Shown here: piece by piece, positions 39,297 through 46,466 of the stretch
Numbering within the stretch: the stretch's first letter is position 1
How the letters are laid out: every line of letters begins with the position of its first letter
Position numbers and translations under genes: made by a program
Notes under the pieces: generated by a model
The model's input: only the letters and a program-made list of their open reading frames with translations
Told to the model about the DNA's origin: nothing
Databases searched by the model: none
Origin: Bacillota bacterium
Lineage (GTDB): Bacteria; Bacillota; Clostridia; Saccharofermentanales; Fastidiosipilaceae
Reading direction: 5' to 3'
Assembly: GCA_023442635.1 (NCBI GenBank)
Contig: JAEZYR010000032.1
Span: 1-48,614, forward strand
DNA length: 48,614 nt

Positions 39297-40781
39297 ATGA
39301 CTGCTAACCGAGCGACGGTATGGAATGAACAGACGAATTTCAGCATGCTGACAGACTTCTATGAGTTGACGATGTCGCAAGGTTATCTAGACCAGGGGCG
39401 AGAAGACGAAATAGCCTATTTCGACTTGTATTTTCGCCATGTGCCTGAAAACGGGGGCTATGCTCTGATGGCGGGGGTCGAACAGATGATCGACTACTTA
39501 GAGCACTTGCATTTTGATGAAGCAGACCTCGATTTTTTGCGACAAACAGGCCAGTTCAAAGAGAATTTTCTGAACTATCTCGCCAATTTCAAATTCAGCT
39601 GTGATGTCTGGGCGATTCCTGAGGGCACGGTGCTCTTCCCCAATGAGCCGCTTGTCAAAGTTCGAGGACCGATTATTCAGGCGCAGATGATTGAGACGAT
39701 GCTTTTGCTGACGATCAATCACCAGAGCTTGATTGCGACGAAGGCTAGCCGTATCGTGCGCGCTGCCCAAGGCCGCAGTGTTCTAGAACTAGGTGCCAGA
39801 CGAGCCCAAGGCTATGACGCATCCGTCCTGGGTGCTCGTGCGGCCTATATAGGAGGCGTTTCTAGCACCAGCTGCACCATCTGTGGCCCGCACTTTGGTC
39901 TGCCGCTAGCCGGGACCATGGCCCATAGCTTTGTCCAGCTTTTTGATCAGGAGTTCGATGCCTTTAAGGCCTACGCCGAGAGTTACCCAGACAATACCTA
40001 TCTTCTGGTCGATACTTACAATGTCTTGCGTTCGGGTGTGCCCCATGCTATCCGCTGTGCCAAAGAAGTTCTCGAACCCAAAGGTCATCGCCTCAAGGGT
40101 ATTCGCATTGATTCTGGCGACTTGACCTACTTAACCCAGCAGGCTCGCCACCAGTTAGATGCAGCAGGCCTGAAAGATTGCCAGATTGTCGTCTCTAATG
40201 CGCTTGATGAATATCTCATACGCGACCTCCTTCTGCAGGGGGCAGCCATTGATGCCTTTGGTGTAGGGGAGCGGCTCATCACTTCAAGAGCAGAGCCTGT
40301 TTTTGGCGGTGTCTATAAGCTGGCTGGGGTAGAAAAAGAAGGGCAAATCCTGCCCAAAATGAAGATATCGGAAAATCATAGCAAGGTGACAAATCCAGGC
40401 AGCAAAGAGGTCTGGCGCTTTTACGATCGAGATAGCAAGAAGGCTCTGGCGGATTTGCTGACTTTGACAGGCGAAAGCATTGATGAAAATGCGCCTTATG
40501 AGATTTTTGATCCAGTCAATACCTGGAAACGCAAAACGCTAGAGCATTTCCGCGTCCGATCCTTGCTTGAGCCCATCTTTAAGCAGGGAAAATTAGTCGC
40601 CAAAAGGCGAAACATAGAGGAGATTCGCCAGAGTTGCCAGCTTGAATTGGAAAGCATTTGGGACTCCATCAAGCGCTTTGAAAACCCGCAAACCTACTAT
40701 GTGGACCTCTCACAAGAACTCTGGACACTCAAAGAAAAACTTTTGCGTCAAAAGTATTCCACCGTTGACTTCCTGGCCTAA
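39297..40781 (+). CDS. pncB: Nicotinate phosphoribosyltransferase
   Basis: Makes nicotinate mononucleotide from nicotinate and PRPP in NAD salvage. The 494-residue product starts FSMLTDFYELTMSQGYLDQG and contains FDLYFRHVPENGGYALMAG, the PRPP-site loops VLELGARRAQGYDASVLGAR and GTMAHSFVQLF with the phosphorylated histidine, IRIDSGDLTYL and DAFGVGERLITS. CAAGGAG precedes the ATG. It is monocistronic; its stop overlaps the end of a convergent frameshifted remnant. Confidence 0.97.
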   Translation: MTANRATVWNEQTNFSMLTDFYELTMSQGYLDQGREDEIAYFDLYFRHVPENGGYALMAGVEQMIDYLEHLHFDEADLDFLRQTGQFKENFLNYLANFKFSCDVWAIPEGTVLFPNEPLVKVRGPIIQAQMIETMLLLTINHQSLIATKASRIVRAAQGRSVLELGARRAQGYDASVLGARAAYIGGVSSTSCTICGPHFGLPLAGTMAHSFVQLFDQEFDAFKAYAESYPDNTYLLVDTYNVLRSGVPHAIRCAKEVLEPKGHRLKGIRIDSGDLTYLTQQARHQLDAAGLKDCQIVVSNALDEYLIRDLLLQGAAIDAFGVGERLITSRAEPVFGGVYKLAGVEKEGQILPKMKISENHSKVTNPGSKEVWRFYDRDSKKALADLLTLTGESIDENAPYEIFDPVNTWKRKTLEHFRVRSLLEPIFKQGKLVAKRRNIEEIRQSCQLELESIWDSIKRFENPQTYYVDLSQELWTLKEKLLRQKYSTVDFLA

Positions 40782-41130
40782 ACTGCTGGACTGAAAGCCT
40801 CCGCTCCCGCGAGCTCATCCTTCAGCGCCAAGATCGCCTCTGTAGCAGAGACGTAGTCCTCGAGGTATTCACCCTTGCTGCGCAGCAGCAGTTTGTGGTA
40901 GCGAAGAATGGCTTCCGTTAGCCAGCGCTGCATCACGCCCAGGAGCTCCGGCAGCAAGGCATCCTCATCTCTTGACGCTTTAGTTCGGGGGCAAACAGTC
41001 CCACCCCGTTTCTCCTCGCGGGATGCGTTGCTACCACACCCCCCACTAAGGTGATCTGGAATAGAATAGCTGCTTCCTCATAGAGAGAACTCCGGTTGGT
41101 CTCCAATGAGACGCCGCGCCAGGTAAAGTC
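40778..41130 (-). pseudogene. Frameshifted coding remnant downstream of the distal glycosyltransferase
   Basis: On the minus strand two reading frames look coding. Directly after the glycosyltransferase TAA the same frame stays open (DFTWRGVSLETN ... AAILFQITLVGGVVATHPAR) to 40933. A second frame, open from 41077 to a TAG at 40778, encodes DEDALLPELLGVMQRWLTEA then ILRYHKLLLRSKGEYLEDYV and SATEAILALKDEL. The two overlap and join sensibly with one frameshift near 40990-41050. There is no start codon with a ribosome binding site. It looks like the decayed end of a longer protein of unknown type; the stop overlaps the pncB stop codon. Nothing else is seen in this gap. Confidence 0.5.
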
Positions 41131-42372
41131 TTATTTCAATTCGTCTCGCAGTGATGCTTTGGGCTTGAGATCAAAGTGCTTGGCCCATGGCTGGTAGCGC
41201 TCCAAATCAAAACTCTCTCGTAGCTCAGCCTCTACCTTTTGAAAAGATGCACTTTCTCGCTCACGGGCGGCCTCGTAGACCTGTAGGAGTTCTTCAGCGC
41301 GCCTATCCCAGCGGTAGAGCTGGCCTCGCTGCCAGGCCCCTTGGCGGAGCTTGAGAAGTTCTTCGTCGCTAGAAAAGGCACGTCGAACAGTCTGAACGAT
41401 GTCTGCAGCTTGGAGTCCTGGAATCAAGAGACCGGTGACTCCATCCTCGATGAGCTCTGGAATTCCACCTACGGCAGTTCCAAGGGGAAGCAGACCTGAA
41501 AGCATGGCCTCGATGAGCACAGAACCCAGTGCCTCCTGGTGCGAAGGGAGCACGAGTGCATCTGCTGTTTGGAGAACAGTGAATACGTCTTCGTGCTCCA
41601 AACTTCCATGCCAGTGAAGGACCTGTCGGAGTTCAGGCTCAGCAGCTAACTGACGGACATGCTCAGCGAGCTGCCCGTCTCCCACAATCTGTAAATCATA
41701 GCTCGGATCTTCGCGGTGCAGTTCCTGAAAGGCTTCTAGAAGTTCTGGGACACCCTTCTCACGGGAAAGACGCCCCACAAATACAAGACGCTTTCGCGGA
41801 GGGTTGATCCGTGCTTGCCTCGGAATGGAACGATCGGACAATACGGGAGGGAGATCGACTGCATCTGGAATGACAGTAAAACGATCCGCGAGTACTGGAA
41901 AAAGTGCAATAAAGTCGTTCTGCAGTTCTGCAGAAACAGGGAGAATTGCTGAAGCAACTTGGAGACCCACGCGGCAAAGGCGGTATTGCGCAGCGTTGCT
42001 CAGAAAAAGTTGGCGCTCATAGCCATGGAGACTGGCGACGGTCGCAGTCCCTCGCATGGCGGCGAAGCTGGCAGCTACTGCCATCGCCAGTGGATAATGT
42101 GCATGGATGATGTCGATGGATTCATGCTCAGCTGCCTGGATTAGTCCCTCAAGCATGCTCGGGAAAGCCTCCTCGCCATGCCTCAAATCGGTCAATGAAG
42201 GTCCAAGGCTTTGGTAGATGGCGGGCTGATAACGCAACGAAGGAGCAATCTCGCCAAAGGCGAGAATGCGGCAGCGATGCCCTCGAAGGGCTACATGACG
42301 TGCAGCGGCTGCAACTTGGACGCTGGTCCCGCTTACGCTGGCCATTTGTTCAAGAAGAATAACGATATTCAT
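41131..42372 (-). CDS. Glycosyltransferase family 4 protein (distal gene)
   Basis: A cytoplasmic or membrane-associated GT-B sugar transferase. The 413-residue product has an N-terminal acceptor domain with MNIVILLEQMASVSGTSVQV and IIHAHYPLAMAVAAS, the linker FVGRLSREKGVPELLEAF and the nucleotide-sugar site SHQEALGSVLIEAMLSG plus GTAVGGIPELI, with the E-x7-E arrangement. AAAGG lies before the ATG at 42372 on the minus strand; the frame is open further upstream but without a ribosome binding site. It follows the MFS gene in the same operon. Donor and acceptor are unknown. Confidence 0.9.
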   Translation of the reverse strand: MNIVILLEQMASVSGTSVQVAAAARHVALRGHRCRILAFGEIAPSLRYQPAIYQSLGPSLTDLRHGEEAFPSMLEGLIQAAEHESIDIIHAHYPLAMAVAASFAAMRGTATVASLHGYERQLFLSNAAQYRLCRVGLQVASAILPVSAELQNDFIALFPVLADRFTVIPDAVDLPPVLSDRSIPRQARINPPRKRLVFVGRLSREKGVPELLEAFQELHREDPSYDLQIVGDGQLAEHVRQLAAEPELRQVLHWHGSLEHEDVFTVLQTADALVLPSHQEALGSVLIEAMLSGLLPLGTAVGGIPELIEDGVTGLLIPGLQAADIVQTVRRAFSSDEELLKLRQGAWQRGQLYRWDRRAEELLQVYEAARERESASFQKVEAELRESFDLERYQPWAKHFDLKPKASLRDELK

Positions 42373-42427
42373 AGATAACCTTTCGTGTGTGACACTATTT
42401 GTCCCGTGCCATGACGTAGTCGACATG

Positions 42428-43738
42428 CTATTGTGCTGGAGTTTTTTGCTTCGCCAGATAGGAGTAGAGGAGCAGGCCGAGGAGCATGGCACCGGCGAAA
42501 CAGAAGAAGACGGCGTGAAGCGAATAGCGGCTGACAAATGAGATGAGGAGACCGCTGAGCGTCGCGGCGATGATGAGGCAGGTGAAAAAATATGAGGTCA
42601 TGAAAGCAGTGCGCTTGGGTTCTTGAGCTTGGACCCAGGCCATCATCGAGAGGAAGAGGAAGCCAGCTTGGATCTGGCCGATGAACTGGAGGGGATAGAA
42701 GATCCAGAGTTCTCCGGCAAAGGGGAAGAGGGCGAAATAGAAGACGCCGAGCAGGATGGTCCAACGGAGGAGGCGCTGGCCGTGGAGCCAACGCAGCGCA
42801 AGGGGATAGGCGAGGAAGGCGATGAGGTCGACGCTTGAACTGAAACTGAGGAGCGGAGCGAGCGCTTTGGCACCATAGCGTTCTTCGACGATGAGGGTGA
42901 GGAGGGTCTGGATGGATTGAATGCCCAGAAAGAGGAGCGTAGTGGTCACGAGGACGAACGAGAGTAGGGGAAGGTTCCATGCTCTGATGCGGTTTCGGAT
43001 TCTGTCTGTATCGAGCAATGACTTGGAGCACCGTTTGGGCCCGTTTGTTGTTGCTGGGTAGCTATCATCAAGAACTGTGGATTGATGCAGATGGGCTTGG
43101 CGTTCTCTGAAGCGTAGTTGGAGGTAGAGCAAGAGCGCGAGATGGAGGCCCGCGAGAACAAAGAAATACTGGAGCGGTGACAGACCCTCGTAGAGGAATA
43201 GACCCAGAGAGAGACCGGGGATGGTGCCGAGGGAAACGGCCAGGCGGATGCTGGCGTTGATCTGGGCTCGGCGTTCAGCGTCATAATCCGCACATTGATC
43301 CGCGACGAAGGCAAAAAGGACGGCGGATGCAGAGAGCTGAGTAAACCAATTAAGGGCAATGACGAAAACGAGCTGAGGATGAAACGCAAAGGCGAGGTAG
43401 CGCAGGGCAGAGAGTGAGAGGGCGAGGAGATAGTAGCGCTTCTTGCCAAGGCGACGGTCAGCGAGATGACCCGCGGCGAGATTGAGGAGGGCCGTGCCGA
43501 TGACGGAGATCGAGATGACGAGAAAGAGGTCGGAGATGGCGATCCCATACTGGTGACGAAGCCAGAGGGGAAGTACGCCCGCGATGAGGGCGGAGAGGAG
43601 GCCCTGGGCGAAGGCAAGGAAGAAGAGGGCCCGAGTGAGGGACGTCGTCAGTAGGAAATGGTAAAAGTTGAGTGGATTCTCGTGGCGCGTGTCTCGGTGT
43701 GGTGCGGTGTTAGTTTTGTTGTTCTGCATTGATCTCAT
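42428..43738 (-). CDS. Major facilitator superfamily transporter
   Basis: The 436-residue product has about twelve TM segments in two halves, with the MFS loop 2-3 motif GHLADRRLGKKRYYLLAL and a hydrophilic central loop (about 205-235). The overall pattern resembles drug or sugar efflux carriers; substrate is unknown. Codon use is strongly skewed, so the coding strand is pyrimidine-rich and several long shadow frames appear. The start at 43738 has GGAGGG 8 bases upstream, inside the end of the preceding glycosyltransferase gene, which it overlaps by 29 bases. Flanked by two glycosyltransferases, it may export their product. Confidence 0.88.
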   Translation of the reverse strand: MRSMQNNKTNTAPHRDTRHENPLNFYHFLLTTSLTRALFFLAFAQGLLSALIAGVLPLWLRHQYGIAISDLFLVISISVIGTALLNLAAGHLADRRLGKKRYYLLALSLSALRYLAFAFHPQLVFVIALNWFTQLSASAVLFAFVADQCADYDAERRAQINASIRLAVSLGTIPGLSLGLFLYEGLSPLQYFFVLAGLHLALLLYLQLRFRERQAHLHQSTVLDDSYPATTNGPKRCSKSLLDTDRIRNRIRAWNLPLLSFVLVTTTLLFLGIQSIQTLLTLIVEERYGAKALAPLLSFSSSVDLIAFLAYPLALRWLHGQRLLRWTILLGVFYFALFPFAGELWIFYPLQFIGQIQAGFLFLSMMAWVQAQEPKRTAFMTSYFFTCLIIAATLSGLLISFVSRYSLHAVFFCFAGAMLLGLLLYSYLAKQKTPAQ

Positions 43739-44954
43739 GATTGTGACCCTCCAAGACTTGCAAGTAGACCTCACGGATCTGTTGATAAACTTTTGGCCAA
43801 GCGTAATTGATCTCTACATGAGTCCGGCGAAGTTGAGCCCGCTCTGGCGTGAGCCATTGTGGCGCAGTTCGTAATACAGTCTGAAAGGCCGATGTCCAGG
43901 CGGAGATGTCACCCGGTGGAAGGAGGAGGCCTAGGCGCTCATCTGGCGATAGAATTTCTTGAATTCCGCCAGTGTCTGAACCGAGAACAGGAATGCCGCG
44001 AGCGAGAGCCTCGATGACGACGTAGCCAAAGGGCTCTTGGAGAGAGGGAACAACAACGAAATCGGCCCAAGCATAGGCCTGATCAATCTCTTTGCGATCA
44101 AGATGGCCGAGGATTGTGAGCCAGGGACAATCTCTGTAGGAATCCAAGACGGAAGACTCGGGGCCATCACCGGCGACAGCAAGCTCAATAGGGCAGTCTC
44201 CCAGACGCTGACGAGCCGCTAGGGCGATGTCCAGGCCTTTGACGGAGACAAGGCGTCCGGCAAAGAGCAGACGAAGAGGACGCTGGGCCCTTCGCAACGA
44301 GTCCTGCCTCTGTTCCCAGTATTCGTCTGGGGCCAGTGTAGGTAGATCCTTATCGCCCAATGCACAAGGGATCGCATGGCTTGGGGCAAGATTGGCCTCT
44401 AGGTGCTGGAGCTTACGGAGGAGTTCTTGACCGACGGCGATGATGGCATCAGCGCTCTGCCCCATATAGCGATCCATGGAAAGCGCATATTGCAGTCGTG
44501 CAACATTGGGTTCCGCAAAACCTGGCGCTGCAGTAGTGGGGGGATTCTGTGGGATTTCGAGGCGGTGGTAGTGGCCGACGATCGGAATGCCAAGGTGATC
44601 TGCGAAAGTCTTGCCAGCTTGGTAGAGGATCCAGGAATGGCAGTGGACCACATCATAGACTGGCGGATAAGGGGACCGAAGCCGTCGCATGAGTGCATCG
44701 AGAATTGCTGTATTGGCTGCAATTTGATCGACCCAATAGAGGCCAGAATAGGCGGGGAGACGTACAGCTTCAACGCGAATCCCTGACATGGGATTGGGAT
44801 CAAATTCTGCGTCGAGATAAACATCGCTGCGGTAGAGAAAAATATCACTCGCATCTCCAGTTCGACTGATCTCTTGACTCAGACCGGTAACGTATGTTCC
44901 AAGTCCGCCAAAAATCTGTGGTGGGTATTCGAGTGTCAGCGTGAGAATTTTCAT
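43710..44954 (-). CDS. Glycosyltransferase family 4 protein (proximal gene)
   Basis: A GT-B glycosyltransferase of 414 residues, with the glycogen-synthase-like start MKILTLTLEYPPQIFGGLGT, then VVHCHSWILYQAGKTFA, LLFAGRLVSVKGLDIALAAR, and the donor-site EPFGYVVIEALARGIPVLGS followed by DTGGIQEIL. GGAAGTG precedes the ATG at 44954 on the minus strand. It lies between a methyltransferase pseudogene and the MFS gene in one operon. Acceptor unknown; glycolipid, capsule or alpha-glucan synthesis are all possible. Confidence 0.9.
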   Translation of the reverse strand: MKILTLTLEYPPQIFGGLGTYVTGLSQEISRTGDASDIFLYRSDVYLDAEFDPNPMSGIRVEAVRLPAYSGLYWVDQIAANTAILDALMRRLRSPYPPVYDVVHCHSWILYQAGKTFADHLGIPIVGHYHRLEIPQNPPTTAAPGFAEPNVARLQYALSMDRYMGQSADAIIAVGQELLRKLQHLEANLAPSHAIPCALGDKDLPTLAPDEYWEQRQDSLRRAQRPLRLLFAGRLVSVKGLDIALAARQRLGDCPIELAVAGDGPESSVLDSYRDCPWLTILGHLDRKEIDQAYAWADFVVVPSLQEPFGYVVIEALARGIPVLGSDTGGIQEILSPDERLGLLLPPGDISAWTSAFQTVLRTAPQWLTPERAQLRRTHVEINYAWPKVYQQIREVYLQVLEGHNHEINAEQQN

Positions 44955-44992
44955 AAGCACTTCCTTTGGATTCTTGTCCTGACCACGATTTT

Positions 44993-45555
44993 TCACTCGC
45001 ATTTCGCGGGTGCCTGAGCAACAGCGTAGGTGTACCAACCCCATCGGTGGGGCTGCCGCCGCTTTAAGTTGCCATCAATCTGATTGCGTGTTAGGGCTAT
45101 CGCTTTGATCTCTTCAAATCCAGATTGCTTCATGAGCTAAGCGTCGGCAGCTCATTTCACGCTGATGACCAAAATTCCAGTTACCCCGCTTTTGCTGAAT
45201 AAATCGGTCTATGGGTCCGATGGATAGACTATTTGGAACGACAAAGGCTGCATGACCGCCAGGCTTGAGCACCCTCAGAGCTTCGCGCAGTTCCTTGAGT
45301 GGATGAGGGTTGTGCTCGAGCACGCCAAAACTCAGAACAAGGTCAAAGGCGTGATCAGCCACGGGGAGTTCATCAGCTGGGGCGTGCAGGAATTTTAGTT
45401 CGAGATTGAAGCTGTTAAAAAGATGCTGCGCGCGTGCAAGCGCAGAGATAGAGATATCAACACCAGTCACGGACGCATTAAAGAGGAGCTCTACGCGTAT
45501 ATGACTTTCCACTCGCCCAAAGCTGTTCCCATATTCTTTTTTCGCTGGCACACAT
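44993..45555 (-). pseudogene. Disrupted SAM-dependent methyltransferase
   Basis: Read on the minus strand, GGGAGG precedes an ATG at 45555 encoding MCASEKRIWEQLWASGKSYT and then a stop (TAA ending at 45478) in that frame. A second frame (open to a stop at 45114) holds VTGVDISISALARAQHLF, FDLVLSFGVLEHNPHPLKEL and VLKPGGHAAFVVP, which are post-motif I and later methyltransferase motifs. A third frame supplies the expected C-terminus LMKQSGFEEIKAIAL to a stop at 44993. The glycine-rich motif I is deleted. So at least two frameshifts and one internal deletion are present, and the gene cannot work. It is the first gene of the accessory operon. Confidence 0.8.
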
Positions 45556-45645
45556 TACGTCCTCCCTGTCTTATGTCAGCTAGTAGAATATTTTGCTCTC
45601 CTAAATAGACAGTCTGTCGTTCTATATGCTATGCCTACTATAGAG

Positions 45646-45674
45646 ATGATAGGATGTTAAATATTCAATTTCAA
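45646..45674 (-). promoter_or_regulatory. Promoter of the accessory glycosyltransferase operon
   Basis: On the minus strand TTGAAA (45669-45674), a 17-base spacer and TATCAT (45646-45651) match the vegetative consensus at 5 of 6 positions each. A transcript would start near 45639, about 85 bases before the methyltransferase pseudogene start. GACAG-T-CTGTC (45608-45618) lies in the leader. Confidence 0.75.
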
Positions 45675-45792
45675 GCCGCAGTCAACGTCACTGCCAGCAT
45701 GCTTTGTGTTGCCTATTTGCAGTCTTGTATCATTGGTCGCGTATAGTCCGATCCGAAAAGAGCTGAAGCGCAAATTTGCCCTCAATCAGGCT

Positions 45793-45798
45793 TATAAT
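45793..45798 (+). promoter_or_regulatory. Possible -10 of the prolyl isomerase gene
   Basis: TATAAT lies 26 bases before the ppi ATG. No good -35 is present at 16-18 bases upstream. An alternative TTGCAG (45717-45722) with TATAGT (45742-45747) has a 19-base spacer. Either could serve. Confidence 0.35.
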
Positions 45799-45823
45799 AA
45801 AAAGGACAAAAAGGAGAATACAC

Positions 45824-46342
45824 ATGGCAATTATCGCAGAAATTAAGATGCAAAATGGCTCGAGCATGAAGTTGGAACTCAAGCCCGAAGTTGCGCCCAA
45901 TACAGTGGCTAATTTTGTGCAGCTCGCAAATGAGGGCTTCTATGATGGCCTTATCTTTCACCGCGTTATTGAGGGCTTCATGATCCAGGGCGGCTGTCCA
46001 GACGGTACAGGCATGGGTGGCCCAGGTTACCACATCAAGGGCGAATTCAAAAGCAACGGCTTTTCTAACCCTCTCTCGCATCGTCGCGGCGTGATCTCTA
46101 TGGCTCGTGCCCAAAGCCCTAATTCAGCTGGTTCTCAATTTTTTATTTGCCATGCAGACAGCCTCTTTCTTGATGGGCAGTATGCGGCTTTTGGGGTGCT
46201 GACCGAAGGCGAAGACTGCTTGGATCAGATCGCCACTGTGGCTACCAACGCTCAGGATCGACCACTCGAAGAGCAGAAGATTGCTTCGATCAGGGTAACG
46301 GGAGAAGGCTTGCAGGATCTTGCCCCCTTACAGAAGGCCTGA
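45824..46342 (+). CDS. Cyclophilin-type peptidyl-prolyl cis-trans isomerase
   Basis: Speeds proline isomerisation during folding, in the cytoplasm since no signal peptide is present. The 172-residue product has the family motifs LKPEVAPNTVANFVQLANEG, FHRVIEGFMIQGGCPDGTG, GVISMARAQSPNSAGSQFFI with the catalytic Arg and Gln, and LDGQYAAFGVLTEG. AAAGGAG lies before the ATG at 45824. It ends with a hairpin before metG. Confidence 0.95.
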   Translation: MAIIAEIKMQNGSSMKLELKPEVAPNTVANFVQLANEGFYDGLIFHRVIEGFMIQGGCPDGTGMGGPGYHIKGEFKSNGFSNPLSHRRGVISMARAQSPNSAGSQFFICHADSLFLDGQYAAFGVLTEGEDCLDQIATVATNAQDRPLEEQKIASIRVTGEGLQDLAPLQKA

Positions 46343-46372
46343 GATTTTAAGTAGAGATTGCATTTAGCCCAT

Positions 46373-46420
46373 ACGGCAAACACATTTTCAAGTTCAATGT
46401 AAAGTGGGTTTGCCGTCTCT
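46373..46420 (+). terminator. Hairpin between the prolyl isomerase gene and metG
   Basis: ACGGCAAAC pairs with GTTTGCCGT, and inside it ACATT pairs with AATGT, with a 7-base bulge on the right side. CTCTATATCC follows. A terminator is likely. I see no T-box or SAM riboswitch features here. Confidence 0.55.
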
Positions 46421-46466
46421 ATATCCATGTATCCTGCTCTGAGCCTTAGCCGAAAGGAGTCCTATT

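Noticed and set aside
42369..43617. Two minus-strand open frames of more than 200 codons in another frame of the MFS gene
   Set aside because: They are Ser/Arg/Pro-rich shadows caused by skewed codon use in the MFS gene; the MFS frame has clear TM segments and motifs.
45114..45551. Intact 145-residue methyltransferase
   Set aside because: This frame lacks motif I, its first 40 residues are out of frame with the true start at 45555, and its C-terminus stops early while the expected end continues in another frame.
46343..46466. T-box or SAM riboswitch before metG
   Set aside because: Only one simple hairpin is present and no T-box or SAM-binding consensus could be seen.
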